From positions 1,303,081 through 1,367,080 of the forward strand of contig NZ_CP013859.1 in assembly GCF_001513675.1 (NCBI RefSeq): DNA of 64,000 nt. The letters run 5' to 3'. The translations under genes and the position numbers were made by a program. The first letter of the stretch is position 1, and each line of letters starts with the position of its first letter. This document shows positions 46,721 to 54,749 of the stretch, one piece after another. The notes under the pieces are model-generated. The model saw only the letters and a list, made by a program, of their open reading frames with translations, ran no database searches and was not told where the DNA came from. This stretch comes from Microbacterium sp. XT11 (GTDB lineage: Bacteria; Actinomycetota; Actinomycetes; Actinomycetales; Microbacteriaceae).

Positions 46721-47245
46721 TGACGGTCAACGGGCCTCAGTATCGGACGACCTACATGCTGCCCTCGGCCCGCGGTCGAGAGTTGCGCCGCATCGAGGGC
46801 GACGGCGATGACATCGCCGCGCGTGGACGCGCTATGGAGGATCTGGGCGAGCGGATGCAGAAGGCAGCCAATGCCCTGAGTCGCATCGCCGACGGCAGCG
46901 TGGGCAAGGGTCTGACTCCCGGGCGATGCCCTGGTCGAAGTGTTCGTCGCCGACAGCTCGGCATCCCATCTCGACGACATCCCGCTCGAACAGGAGGCAG
47001 CGTTGCCGCAACGGATTCACGACGTCTCTTCCGACTCGCTGGGCCAGGGACGTGCGGTTGCGACCCTCGTCGCGCTCGATGACGGCGCGACTCTCGGCCA
47101 GATCCGTCATCAGTTCCTGCACGAGGGAGTCTTTGTCGACGTCACCGCCGCATCGACGGATTTAGGTGTGCTCGGCGCGTGCGTCGATGACCTGGAGACG
47201 CTGTCGACCGGCGTGGTTGTGCGTCCGGTAGGGGCCGTGCAATGA
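46720..47245 (+). pseudogene. Deletion fusion of an LXG-like gene and the third cassette gene
   Basis: The first 65 codons from GTG 46720 match the N-terminus of the LXG-like proteins at 53499 and 60192 (GRELRRIEGDGDDIAARG, then MQKAANALSRI). At about 46913 the similarity stops. The frame two bases later (from 46916, LPGDALVEVFVADSS) matches the C-terminal half of the third cassette protein (compare 61517) to a stop at 47245, which overlaps the next ATG as in intact cassettes. More than 1 kb appears deleted between. The surviving frame from 46720 runs to a meaningless stop at 47082. A TTA codon near 47162, rare in such DNA, fits relaxed selection. Confidence 0.7.
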
Positions 47246-48666
47246 ACTCGTTGAGAGAGGAACTGCTGGGGATCGAGGGTCTGCCCACCATGCGGGTTCT
47301 CATCCCCGCGGGGTGGCGATCTCTCCCGCTCACCGAAGAAGGACTCGACGAGTTCGCGCTTCAGTACAGGACGGTGCTCATGCGCGCCCACCGTCCTGAT
47401 CTCGATGCCGAGCTGACCGGCATGCTGCAAAAGTGGGCTCGTGAGCTCAGGGAGGAAGGAGGGCGATTCGCGATCCTCCCCTTGGACCTCCCCGAGGGAA
47501 GCGTGCTCCCGATGTCTGTGACCCTCTCGGTGGTCTCTGGAATCAGTGGGCGGACGCTCGACGAATGGGTGACGATGACGATCCGGCAGGGCGGTGCGTC
47601 CTTCTTGGATGATCGTCGGACTGTCCTCGCCTGGCAGAGCAGCGCCTCGCAGGGCGAGGCGCTCGAGGCGCGCACGCACACCTACCTCATCCCTGTCCCT
47701 GGGACAAAGCGGAGTAAGGCTGTGTTGCTCTCCGGTGTGGAACTGGTGTCTTCGCAGGAGTCCGACGACACCGTGCGGCGGGACATGGCAAAGATGCTCT
47801 CGCCCGTCCGTCTGATCGGTGCTGACGACGACGTCATCCGGGTCGCCGAATGCGCCCGATCGGCCATCGATGCCGACCCGCAGTTGGCCAGGGAACTCCT
47901 GCCGGGCCTTGCTTCCCTCTGGCGGGCGAGGCAGGCGGCTGTGACACCGCGCACACCCATACCCGTCCACCACCCGCCTGCGGCGGATGGGTCACGCGGC
48001 AGTGCGAAGGCCGGCGTGCTGTGGTCTGTTCTCCTCGGCGCGGCACTCGTCTCCATGCTCGCTTTCGCCTGGGTGCTGGCTCCGCCCGTGCGCGGATTCG
48101 CCTTCGCGACCGGGGCTGCCCAGTCCGTGCTCGTCGTCGCGGGGCCGCTCGCGTTGCTCCTGCTCGTCATCGCGGTCGTGGCCGACGTCCACGCGAGCGC
48201 GGCCCAGGTGCGCCAGGCCGTCCTCTGGGCCGGAATCGTCGAGGCGATCTCGACCTTCGTCGTTGTGTATCGCCTCATCGTCGGATCGTCTCAGGGGACG
48301 GCCTTGCCTCCGGAGCAGATGGTGATCTGGTTCGCCTGGTGCGTGCTGCTGCTCGCGCTCCTCGGCGTCCTGATCACTCGCTGGAACCGCAGGGCTCGGG
48401 CCGCCGAAGAATCGATAGGAGCGTCGTGGTGCGGCGCTCCCGACCAGCGCAGCGACTCTCGACGAGTCATCGCCGTGGCCCGGGAGCTCGCGAAGAAGAC
48501 TGCCAGCGTACCGGCCGTCACGGCGACGTGGGAACGGTCGCTCGCGGAGCTGCCAGGAGTCGATGACGCGACGATTTCACAAGCCAGAACGCTGGGTCCG
48601 ATCTCCTGGCTGGTGTGGACGGTGTATGACGGCGACCTCGACGTCCGCACGCTCAGGATCGGGTGA
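47242..48666 (+). CDS. Fusion of a PPGW-motif protein and a four-helix membrane protein
   Basis: A 474-aa protein of two parts. Residues 1-187 match the PPGW family (here PAGW, ANRPDL-like AHRPDL, THTYLIPVPGTKRSKA) seen at 56193 and 62960. Residues 188-474 begin SPVRLIGADDD and match the membrane protein at 48927, with about four helices (250-385) and a soluble C-terminus. The two families are separate overlapping genes elsewhere (remnant 48829 plus 48927), and the last 25 or so residues of the PPGW domain are missing at the joint, so this is an in-frame fusion by deletion. ATG 47242 overlaps the upstream remnant's stop. Function unknown; it may still be made. Confidence 0.72.
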   Translation: MNSLREELLGIEGLPTMRVLIPAGWRSLPLTEEGLDEFALQYRTVLMRAHRPDLDAELTGMLQKWARELREEGGRFAILPLDLPEGSVLPMSVTLSVVSGISGRTLDEWVTMTIRQGGASFLDDRRTVLAWQSSASQGEALEARTHTYLIPVPGTKRSKAVLLSGVELVSSQESDDTVRRDMAKMLSPVRLIGADDDVIRVAECARSAIDADPQLARELLPGLASLWRARQAAVTPRTPIPVHHPPAADGSRGSAKAGVLWSVLLGAALVSMLAFAWVLAPPVRGFAFATGAAQSVLVVAGPLALLLLVIAVVADVHASAAQVRQAVLWAGIVEAISTFVVVYRLIVGSSQGTALPPEQMVIWFAWCVLLLALLGVLITRWNRRARAAEESIGASWCGAPDQRSDSRRVIAVARELAKKTASVPAVTATWERSLAELPGVDDATISQARTLGPISWLVWTVYDGDLDVRTLRIG

Positions 48667-48828
48667 GGCGCGAAGTTCCATGGTGAGATTGAGCGCATTC
48701 TCGATCCGAGGGCGTGTGATGCTCGACACCGACGTACGTCTCGACCAGACGCGCATGGTGTCCTTTCCGCGAACACTGTTGGATGAGACAGCCCGTCAGG
48801 CGTGGGCGGCGGAAGTCGCGGGTCAGCG

Positions 48829-48930
48829 GAATCCGGGGACGACGACGAGTACGCTGTGGCCGTGCGAATGATCTTCGATGCCATGGCATCCACCGTCACG
48901 TGGATATCCGATGCGGAGTCTCCGGAGTGA
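48829..48930 (+). pseudogene. 3' remnant of a PPGW-motif gene
   Basis: In this frame about 34 codons (ESGDDDEYAVAVRMIFDAM through TVTWISDAESPE) match the C-terminal end of the PPGW family (LFDLCASSLSWSPRE at 56837; LLSDAMISTFTWEQ near 63570). The stop overlaps the following GTG. In-frame stops upstream (48782) show that the rest is lost. The stretch 48667-48828 holds no other recognisable gene. Confidence 0.55.
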
Positions 48931-49799
48931 AGCCTGTCGTACGACTCTCCGGCGATGACGACGCCGTACGCGCGATCGGTCGTGAGGCGGTCGACGTGCT
49001 GCGTGCCCGGCCTCAGGTGGCCTCCGCGCTGTTCGCCCGGCTGTGGTCGCTGCATCAGCGACGCAGGGCGTTCGTCGCGCGTGCGGCCGCGCAGCCGGTC
49101 TCGTCGGCGCCGGGCGTGCCACGGATGGCCGGCTCCACCGGATATCGGGCCGTCTGGGGGGTGCTGCTCGGCGTCGGGCTGACGGCCGCGCTCGTGACCG
49201 CTGTGATGTTCGGGCCCTCGGACCGCAAGAACGCGTTCCTGGATCCCGGCGTCGCGGTCGCCGTCGCTCTCGTCGCGGGAGTCGTCGCGATCCCGTTCCT
49301 GCTGGTGGTTCTGCTGCTCCGCACTCCGGATGCGCAGAGTGCACGTGCGGCCGAGACGCTCGCGATACTGGTAGGCCTCGTGTGCGCCGGGCTGCTCGTC
49401 TTCCGTCTGGTGGCAGGGGTGGACGACGGGCGCGGTCTCTCGTCAGCGGATCTGTCGTGGTGGGCGCCGATGACCGCAGTCGTCGTGCTGCTTCTCATCG
49501 GCATCGCGATCCGCAGCGACGTCGTGCGTCGCTCCGCGGCCTCTCGCGAAGGGCGCGTTCCAGCCGCGGGATCTCGCGGTGACGATCTGCGACAGATGCG
49601 ACGCGATGCCGAATGGGCGGCGTCGGCGCAAACGGATGCGCCGTCGAAGGCGTCATGGGTCGCGAAACTCGACGCCCTGGGCGATCACGTGGATCCTGCG
49701 GCGACAGCGCAGGCGCGGACGATGACCCCCGCCGCGTGGCTCGCATGGATGAGCTATGACGGAGAGATCGAGATCTCGGGAGTCGTTCCGCGTCCGTGA
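48927..49799 (+). CDS. Four-helix membrane protein of the VRLxGxDD family
   Basis: A 290-aa protein starting VVRLSGDDDAVRAIG, with a soluble helical N-terminus (about 60 residues), four hydrophobic helices (about 75-195) and a soluble C-terminal part ending in WLAWMSYDGEIEI. It matches the C-terminal part of the fusion at 47242 (SPVRLIGADDD, ending WLVWTVYDGDLDV). GTG 48927 overlaps the stop of the PPGW remnant, as expected for a normal gene pair; the open frame upstream of it is not used. No known family was recognised. A multi-span protein in an effector cassette could be an immunity protein (inference). Confidence 0.7.
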   Translation: MKPVVRLSGDDDAVRAIGREAVDVLRARPQVASALFARLWSLHQRRRAFVARAAAQPVSSAPGVPRMAGSTGYRAVWGVLLGVGLTAALVTAVMFGPSDRKNAFLDPGVAVAVALVAGVVAIPFLLVVLLLRTPDAQSARAAETLAILVGLVCAGLLVFRLVAGVDDGRGLSSADLSWWAPMTAVVVLLLIGIAIRSDVVRRSAASREGRVPAAGSRGDDLRQMRRDAEWAASAQTDAPSKASWVAKLDALGDHVDPAATAQARTMTPAAWLAWMSYDGEIEISGVVPRP

Positions 49800-50107
49800 T
49801 GCGGATGGGTAGTTTTGGATTGGATGCCTGCGATATGAGTGAGGGGACGCGGAGCGCTTCACCCGTGCGGCTGATCGGCGACGAGGACGTCATTCTGGTC
49901 GCCGAGCGCGCGCGAGCGGCCATCGACGCCGACCCACAGCTGGCCCGTGAGTTCCTTCCGGGTCTTGCCTCCCTCTGGCGGGCGAGGCAGGTGGCCGCGA
50001 CACCGCTGTGGTCTGTCCTCCTCGGTGCGGCACTTGTTTCCATGCTCACGTGCACCGACGCGCTGATTGCGCAGAGCCGTGATGGACAGCCGGAGTGGGC
50101 GCTGTGA
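49799..50107 (+). pseudogene. Truncated VRLxGxDD-family membrane protein
   Basis: The 102-aa frame repeats the start of that family (SPVRLIGDEDVILVAERARA, LPGLASLWRARQ) and the first half of helix one (LWSVLLGAALVSML), then loses similarity and ends. The matching DNA (49859-50050) is clearly similar to 47800-48060 but lacks about 57 bases of linker. ATG 49835 is another possible start. It is probably a relic of duplication and deletion, though a short peptide could be made. Confidence 0.6.
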
Positions 50108-50865
50108 GCCTCGGTGTCGCCAGGGAGATCGCGGAATCGGCCACGGCGTGGGAGCGGCTCGGCTGGTGGGAGCTGGAGGCGCGGCTGTTCCGTGAGCATC
50201 CTCGCATCCGAGCCATTATCAGTACGATGTCACCGCCGTCCGCCCGCAAGTACTTTACCCGTGGCAAGGTGCAGCCGTGGCAGCCCGTTGTCGCGCTCAT
50301 GCAGCTCGCGGGGCCCGTGCTCCCGGCGGTCGGGCTCGTGCTGCTCGCTTCTCGCCATCTTCCACGGCCGGACGGTGCACAGTTCCTCCCCGCGGTGATC
50401 GTCGTGGCGATCGCCGCTCTGCTCGGCGTGGTCGGGCTGATCCACAACGTGCGCGATCGAGACGAGGTCGAGCCGAGGACGGCGTCGCTGATCGGATGGT
50501 GCCACCTGATCCCGTCCGGCATCATGCTGATCTTCGTGCTGCAGGCCCTCGCAAGCGGACGCTCGGCGGACGCCGCGATGTGGATGGCGGCGGTGTTCGC
50601 ACTCGACGTGCTCGTGGGAGTGCTCTACATCGTGTTCGCCCCGCGCCCGAGAGACCCGGTGGCCGCGCGTGCCGAGCGTGCACGAGCCCGTTGGCGGAAT
50701 GCCATGGCGACGCTGACGCCGGCGCAGGAGTCCGAGCTGCGCGCCGAGCTCGTCGACGCCGTCGGCGTCCTCACCGCGAGGGGTCTCATCAACGACGAGG
50801 CCGCACAACGGGCGCTGCAGGCTCCGCTCGGTCTCCTGGGCGCGACCGTCGCTCCTGAGGTGTGA
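50104..50865 (+). CDS. Four-helix membrane protein, WW/RGLI family copy 1
   Basis: A 253-aa protein with a short N-terminal soluble part holding WWELEARLFREH, about four transmembrane helices (60-180) and a C-terminal soluble part with LTARGLINDEAAQRAL and QAPLGLLG. GTG 50104 overlaps the upstream stop (GTGA). An in-frame GTG at 50095 is an alternative. Paralogues lie at 50930, 51795 and 55381; the last occupies the fourth place of an intact cassette. No database family was recognised. A tandem array of polytopic paralogues after a decayed effector gene resembles immunity-gene arrays (inference). Confidence 0.75.
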   Translation: MSLGVAREIAESATAWERLGWWELEARLFREHPRIRAIISTMSPPSARKYFTRGKVQPWQPVVALMQLAGPVLPAVGLVLLASRHLPRPDGAQFLPAVIVVAIAALLGVVGLIHNVRDRDEVEPRTASLIGWCHLIPSGIMLIFVLQALASGRSADAAMWMAAVFALDVLVGVLYIVFAPRPRDPVAARAERARARWRNAMATLTPAQESELRAELVDAVGVLTARGLINDEAAQRALQAPLGLLGATVAPEV

Positions 50866-50929
50866 TGGGCACCTGGACACGTCGCGAAGCGCTCAACTGC
50901 GCTCAGAGTAAAGTGGGCTCACGATCCGC

Positions 50930-51688
50930 ATGACCGACGCGATGACACCCCGCAGTTATGTCGAGGCCCAGGAGCGCTGGAGCCCGGCGTCCTGGTGGTA
51001 TCTGGAGTCGCACCTGTTCCGAGACGAGTCCGAGGTGCACATGGCGCTGTGGTTCCGCGCGCCCGACGAGGTGCGGCGCGCGTTCGCCGCGCGGCACTTC
51101 TCGTTCGGCAAGCTCCTCCTCTCACTCGCCGAGATCGCCAGCCTCGTCCTCCCGGCCCTCGCGCTCGTCACCCTCGTCTCTCGGCACTGGGCCGACGACC
51201 AGCCCGATCTCGTCCGCTCGGGAGTGCTCGCCGGCCTCGCTGCCGTGCTGTCGGTGGTCGGGATGATCGCGCGGCGCTCGCGGCCCGAGGGCGTGGACGC
51301 ACGGACGGAGCGGCTCCCCGCCGTCGTGCACATCGTGCCGTCGCTGATCGTGCTCGTCCTCGGTTCGTTGTTCCTGGGTTCGGGGACGGTCGACGGCAGT
51401 GCGGCGGTGGCGCTCCTGGGCCCTCTGGCCGACATCGCGCTGTCGGTCGTGCGCTGGGTGCGCAACCGTCCGGCTGCAGACCGGATCGCCGAGCGGGCGA
51501 CCAAAGAGGACATGCGTCTGGACCGTGCGCTCGCCGACATCCGTCCGGAGCGTGCACTCGACCTGCGCGCCGAGCTGCACGAGGCGCTGGCGCTCGCGAC
51601 GGCGCGCGGCCTCATCGGTCCCGGGGAGGCCGCCCGTGCCGAGCGCGCGCCGTTCGGACGCCTCGCCGTCACGATGGTCGCGGGCTGA
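50930..51688 (+). CDS. Four-helix membrane protein, WW/RGLI family copy 2
   Basis: A 252-aa paralogue of the protein at 50104: SWWYLESHLFRDE near the N-terminus, four helices between about 60 and 185, and ATARGLIGPGEAARAERAPFG at the end. The 64-bp gap before it has only a weak ribosome binding site and a possible TAAAGT box at 50909, so it may have its own weak promoter or depend on read-through. Role as for the other members is not established. Confidence 0.72.
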   Translation: MTDAMTPRSYVEAQERWSPASWWYLESHLFRDESEVHMALWFRAPDEVRRAFAARHFSFGKLLLSLAEIASLVLPALALVTLVSRHWADDQPDLVRSGVLAGLAAVLSVVGMIARRSRPEGVDARTERLPAVVHIVPSLIVLVLGSLFLGSGTVDGSAAVALLGPLADIALSVVRWVRNRPAADRIAERATKEDMRLDRALADIRPERALDLRAELHEALALATARGLIGPGEAARAERAPFGRLAVTMVAG

Positions 51689-51794
51689 GTTCGTCTCTGA
51701 TGTCCGCCGTTGACGGACTATGGCTCACTCCGGAGACCGCGGCGGATTTCGTGCCGGCCGAGCTGGTCGCCGGCCCCGATACCGAAGGGCGCAC

Positions 51795-52595
51795 ATGGCT
51801 GAGCTGATCGACGGGCCGGCGACCCGGTACGCGCGTTCCCTGTCGCGGTGGGAGCGCAACGACTGGTGGCGTGTCGAGGCGCGGGCATGGGAGCGGCATC
51901 AGTCGGTGCGGTTCGCCCTCGCCTTCTTCTCTCCCGCCGATGTGTGGAAGGACCTGAACCGCCAACCCGAGGGGGAGGCGCGAGGTGGCGGATGTCTGGG
52001 CGTGGTCGGCCACATCGCCGCACTGTGCCTGCCGGTGCTCGCGATGCTCGGAAGCTTCGGATGGGTGCTTCGGCCGGACCGCACGGCGCCCGTCCTCATG
52101 GTCGGCCTGATGTGCCTCGTCGCAGCGCTTCTCTTCACCCGGGGGCTCATCAGCGACCTCCGAAACCCGGAGCGGGTGGAGGTGAGGTCCGCGCATACCC
52201 TCAGCTATCTGCACCTCGTGCCGTCGTCCATCACGCTCGTCATCGCCCTGTCGGCGTGGGCGGCAGACAAGGTCGACACCCCGCTGCTGATCCTCGCGAT
52301 CGCTGCGGACGCGGCGATCGGCATCGTGCCGCTGGTGGCGTTCCGCCGGCCCGGGAACGAGAACGAGGCGCGGTGGCTCCGCAACCTCACACGGCTGAAG
52401 ACGGCGTTGGAGGCTGTTCCCGAGGATGAGCGTGCACAGATAGCCGACGACATCCGCACGGCCATCGCGGAGCTCGAGCGCGCCGGGCTGGTGTCCGCGG
52501 AGGACGCCGCGCATGCGCACGGGCGATCCCTCGGTCTACTGGGCATCGGCATGGCGCCGAGGCCGGACATGACCCGCACGCTCGACAGCGTCTGA
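51795..52595 (+). CDS. Four-helix membrane protein, WW/RGLI family copy 3
   Basis: A 266-aa paralogue with NDWWRVEARAWERHQ near the N-terminus, four helices (about 75-190) and a C-terminal ELERAGLVSAEDAAHAH segment that is less like RGLI-APLG than in its neighbours. ATG 51795 follows GAAGGG; the open frame from 51720 was not chosen because similarity begins after 51795. The 106-bp gap before it contains only a 35-codon frame of unclear meaning. It ends the first cassette region, and the next promoter follows at 52627. Confidence 0.72.
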   Translation: MAELIDGPATRYARSLSRWERNDWWRVEARAWERHQSVRFALAFFSPADVWKDLNRQPEGEARGGGCLGVVGHIAALCLPVLAMLGSFGWVLRPDRTAPVLMVGLMCLVAALLFTRGLISDLRNPERVEVRSAHTLSYLHLVPSSITLVIALSAWAADKVDTPLLILAIAADAAIGIVPLVAFRRPGNENEARWLRNLTRLKTALEAVPEDERAQIADDIRTAIAELERAGLVSAEDAAHAHGRSLGLLGIGMAPRPDMTRTLDSV

Positions 52596-52626
52596 GCCGC
52601 TCGTCCTGACGGGTCGGATGCTGTGT

Positions 52627-52674
52627 GATGGGGAGTTGTCCCCATCGACGGTGTGGGGTGGGGTTCCGTAGTGT
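52627..52674 (+). promoter_or_regulatory. Palindrome site D and -10 box of the first WXG100 gene
   Basis: The core GATGGGGAGTTGTCCCCATC (52627-52646) is followed after 22 bases by TAGTGT (52669-52674). No -35 box is seen. The leader then holds a small inverted repeat, CCGGT/ACCGG (52697-52701 and 52715-52719), whose right arm overlaps the GGAGG ribosome binding site and might tune translation. Confidence 0.75.
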
Positions 52675-52730
52675 GGCGGTGTCGGGCCGGGGTGGTCCGG
52701 TCCAAGTGATTTTTACCGGAGGTGTGGACG

Positions 52731-53018
52731 ATGGCCGATTTCGGTGCGTCTTATGCGGAGATGGAGCAGGTGGCGTCGTCGCTGTCGCAGGCTCGTGATG
52801 ACATTCAGGGTCAGTTGGACACCCTGAAGTCGCAGGTGGACACCCTGCTGGGTGAGGACTTCAAGACGCAGCACGCGTCGGGGAAGTTCGGTGAGGGGTA
52901 TGGGGAGCTGACCACGGGTCTGAAGACCGCGGTGGATGGCATCAACGACATGTCCGAGTCGCTGTTGGGCATGATGCGGGCGATTCAGGATCTCGACCAG
53001 CAGCTCGCCGGCAGCTGA
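52731..53018 (+). CDS. WXG100-like small secreted protein, copy 1
   Basis: A 95-aa protein of two long helices with the size and pattern of ESAT-6/WXG100 secretion substrates. The turn reads GEDFKTQHASGKFGEGY, so Trp-x-Gly is replaced (Phe at the Trp position), while the aromatic and small residues after it are kept. ATG 52731 is preferred over GTG 52722 because GGAGG (52718-52722) lies 8 bases before it. Codons end in T more often than in neighbouring genes (GGT, GAT, TCT), perhaps a sign of high expression. It is a stand-alone unit with its own promoter and terminator. Likely exported by the FtsK/SpoIIIE motor at 41790. The product is identical to that of 59361. Confidence 0.85.
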   Translation: MADFGASYAEMEQVASSLSQARDDIQGQLDTLKSQVDTLLGEDFKTQHASGKFGEGYGELTTGLKTAVDGINDMSESLLGMMRAIQDLDQQLAGS

Positions 53019-53033
53019 GCGACAGGTTTTTCG

Positions 53034-53065
53034 GGAGGGGTCGACGGGCAACCGTCGGCCCCTCC
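53034..53065 (+). terminator. Hairpin terminator after the first WXG100 gene
   Basis: A 14-bp stem (53034-53047 with 53052-53065, one G-T pair) closes a GCAA tetraloop 16 bases after the stop, followed by TCTTG. It separates the WXG100 unit from the next promoter at 53079. Confidence 0.75.
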
Positions 53066-53078
53066 TCTTGCGTCCGGG

Positions 53079-53125
53079 GATGGGGAGTCCTCCCCATCGC
53101 GACCCGATCGGCGGCTGGCTAGGGT
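53079..53125 (+). promoter_or_regulatory. Palindrome site E and -10 box of cassette 2
   Basis: A perfect core, GATGGGGAGTCCTCCCCATC (53079-53098), with TAGGGT at 53120-53125, 21 bases later. Transcription would start about 15 bases before the ATG at 53147. Confidence 0.75.
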
Positions 53126-53146
53126 CGTTTCGACGGGAGGGTCACG

Positions 53147-53479
53147 ATGGCAGACGGCATCTGGGTCAAGTACGACGAGCTGAACAGGGTCAACGAGCAG
53201 CTGAAGTCGATCGTGGAGGAGCTGAACGGGGCGGCGTCCCGCACGGAAGCCGTGGAGGACGCGATCGGCGCGCCCTACGGCAAGAGCAGGCTCCGCCAGC
53301 GCGTGCACGACTTCGAGGGCCGGTGGAACGACAAGCGCAAGGAGCTCAGCACCGACATCGACAAGGTGCAGAAGCATGTGCAGGGCGTGCTCGACGGCCT
53401 CAAGGACTGGGACGAGAAGACGGCGTCGCAGATGGAGGTCGACGTCACGGGCGCCGACACGACCGCGCGTCCGGTCTGA
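53147..53479 (+). CDS. Small helical W-N-D-K-R protein (WXG100-like), cassette 2
   Basis: A 110-aa helical protein with FEGRWNDKRKEL at about residues 63-74, paralogous to 46403 and 59838. GGGAGG precedes ATG 53147. It is the first gene of the best-preserved cassette: five genes on one strand, mostly overlapping by four bases. Likely binds the following LXG-like protein through helical pairing and is a candidate co-secreted partner or chaperone; no direct evidence exists in the sequence. Confidence 0.77.
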   Translation: MADGIWVKYDELNRVNEQLKSIVEELNGAASRTEAVEDAIGAPYGKSRLRQRVHDFEGRWNDKRKELSTDIDKVQKHVQGVLDGLKDWDEKTASQMEVDVTGADTTARPV

Positions 53480-53498
53480 CCGGGAAGGGATCACGGAT

Positions 53499-54749
53499 AT
53501 GTACTCTCCGAAGGGACGACCGGTCGTCGAGCTGCAGGGCGAGCCCGGCACGATCCGCAGCCGGGGCACGCAGATCACCTCGCTCGGCAACAAGATGGAG
53601 TCCAGCGCGAACTTCCTCAGGGCGCTCGCCGACGACGCGAGCGGCATGAAGGGCGAGGCGGTCGAGAAGCTGCAGGAGATCGTGGGCGACACCTACGACG
53701 AGCTCGGACGAGCGGCGAAGCTCTACAAGCCCACCGGCCCGATCCTCGTCGACTACGCGAACGCGCTCGACGAGTATCAGCCCCGCATCCGCGCGCGGGT
53801 GACGGCGTGCGAGGAGGCGCGCACCGCGTACGACCGCGCTCCCGGCTATCTCGAGGGCTCCCGCCCGATCTGGGCGCAGCCCGCACCGTGGCGCAGCGAC
53901 GACGAGAAGAAGACCATGGGGGAGGACAACGACGCAGAGGACCGCGAGAAGCAGCGTCTGCACGAGGAGTACCAAGACGCCCTCGCCGCCTTCGACACTG
54001 ACGTCGACTCGTGGGAGCACGTGTTCGACAGCACCGCCGACCGCATCGAGGATGCGTTCGACGGCAAGATCGAGGACGGTTTCTGGGACAACGTCGACGG
54101 CGCCGTCGCGGTCGTCGTCAAGGTGTTGCAGGTCGTCGGCACGATCGTCGCGATCGCCGCGATCATCATCGGCGGCCCCATCTTCGCCGCGATCGGCGCC
54201 GTCATCGCCGTCGCCACGCTCGCCCTGGTGGCCTACCAGTTCTTCCGAGGCGATGCGAGCGGCTGGGATCTCGCCCTCGCGATCGTCGGGGTCATCCCGT
54301 TCGGCAGCGTGGGCAAGCTGTTCCAGGGCAAGCAGGGCGTGCTGAACTTCGTGGGCGACACGTTCGCCGCCTTCAAGCCGTCGACGTGGAGCGCGGCATC
54401 CGGCCAGCTGCAGAACATCGCGATGGCCAGCCGCTTCGCAGGCGGCGGCTTCAAGGGCTTCCTGCAGGGCGGGCGCACGCTGTGGCAGCTGAACAACCCG
54501 GTCGGCGTCGGCGACGTCATGAGCCGGTTCCTGTTCGGCAAGGACACCACCAAGCTCACCGATCTCGTCGAGACCATGACGGCGGGCTCGCGGGGCTGGG
54601 CGAACTCGACCACGCTTCCCGCGGCGTGGGAGTTCACCCACATGCTCATCGGCGCACCCATCAAGGTCACCGACAAGATCGCGAACTGGACCGGCAACGG
54701 CGACCAGTCGATCAGCAAGCAGGTGCCGTGGCTCGGGAAGCTCCTGTGA
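53499..54749 (+). CDS. LXG-like protein with glycine-rich hydrophobic core, cassette 2
   Basis: A 416-aa protein. Residues 1-190 are helical and acidic, resembling the N-terminal secretion region of LXG/WXG-type effectors (EPGTIRSRGTQITSLGNKM). Residues 200-280 are strongly hydrophobic and glycine-rich (AAIIIGGPIFAAIGAVIAVA), forming two or three membrane segments. The C-terminal 135 residues are amphipathic, with LLIGAP and FGKD motifs but no known catalytic residues. It is a paralogue of 60192 along its length. ATG 53499 follows a GGGAAGGG site. It may be a membrane-active effector or a membrane anchor for the secretion complex; both are inference. Confidence 0.72.
   Translation: MYSPKGRPVVELQGEPGTIRSRGTQITSLGNKMESSANFLRALADDASGMKGEAVEKLQEIVGDTYDELGRAAKLYKPTGPILVDYANALDEYQPRIRARVTACEEARTAYDRAPGYLEGSRPIWAQPAPWRSDDEKKTMGEDNDAEDREKQRLHEEYQDALAAFDTDVDSWEHVFDSTADRIEDAFDGKIEDGFWDNVDGAVAVVVKVLQVVGTIVAIAAIIIGGPIFAAIGAVIAVATLALVAYQFFRGDASGWDLALAIVGVIPFGSVGKLFQGKQGVLNFVGDTFAAFKPSTWSAASGQLQNIAMASRFAGGGFKGFLQGGRTLWQLNNPVGVGDVMSRFLFGKDTTKLTDLVETMTAGSRGWANSTTLPAAWEFTHMLIGAPIKVTDKIANWTGNGDQSISKQVPWLGKLL

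Larger units (their letters stand above)
52606..53061 (+). repeat. Long direct repeat, copy 1 (WXG100 unit)
   Basis: These 456 bases recur at 59236-59691 (offset 6630) with only three differences: 52675 G/A, 52985 T/C and 52991 T/C. The unit contains the palindromic promoter, the whole WXG100-like gene and most of the terminator. Similarity ends abruptly on both sides. Confidence 0.93.

Noticed and set aside
51700..51807. A 35-codon frame (MSAVDGLWLTPETAADF...) between two membrane genes
   Set aside because: No ribosome binding site and no similarity seen to cassette families; could be a relic but cannot be supported.
53499..54749. LXG-like protein considered as a nuclease or ADP-ribosyltransferase toxin
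   Set aside because: No catalytic motif of these families is visible; the C-terminus is amphipathic and follows a hydrophobic core.
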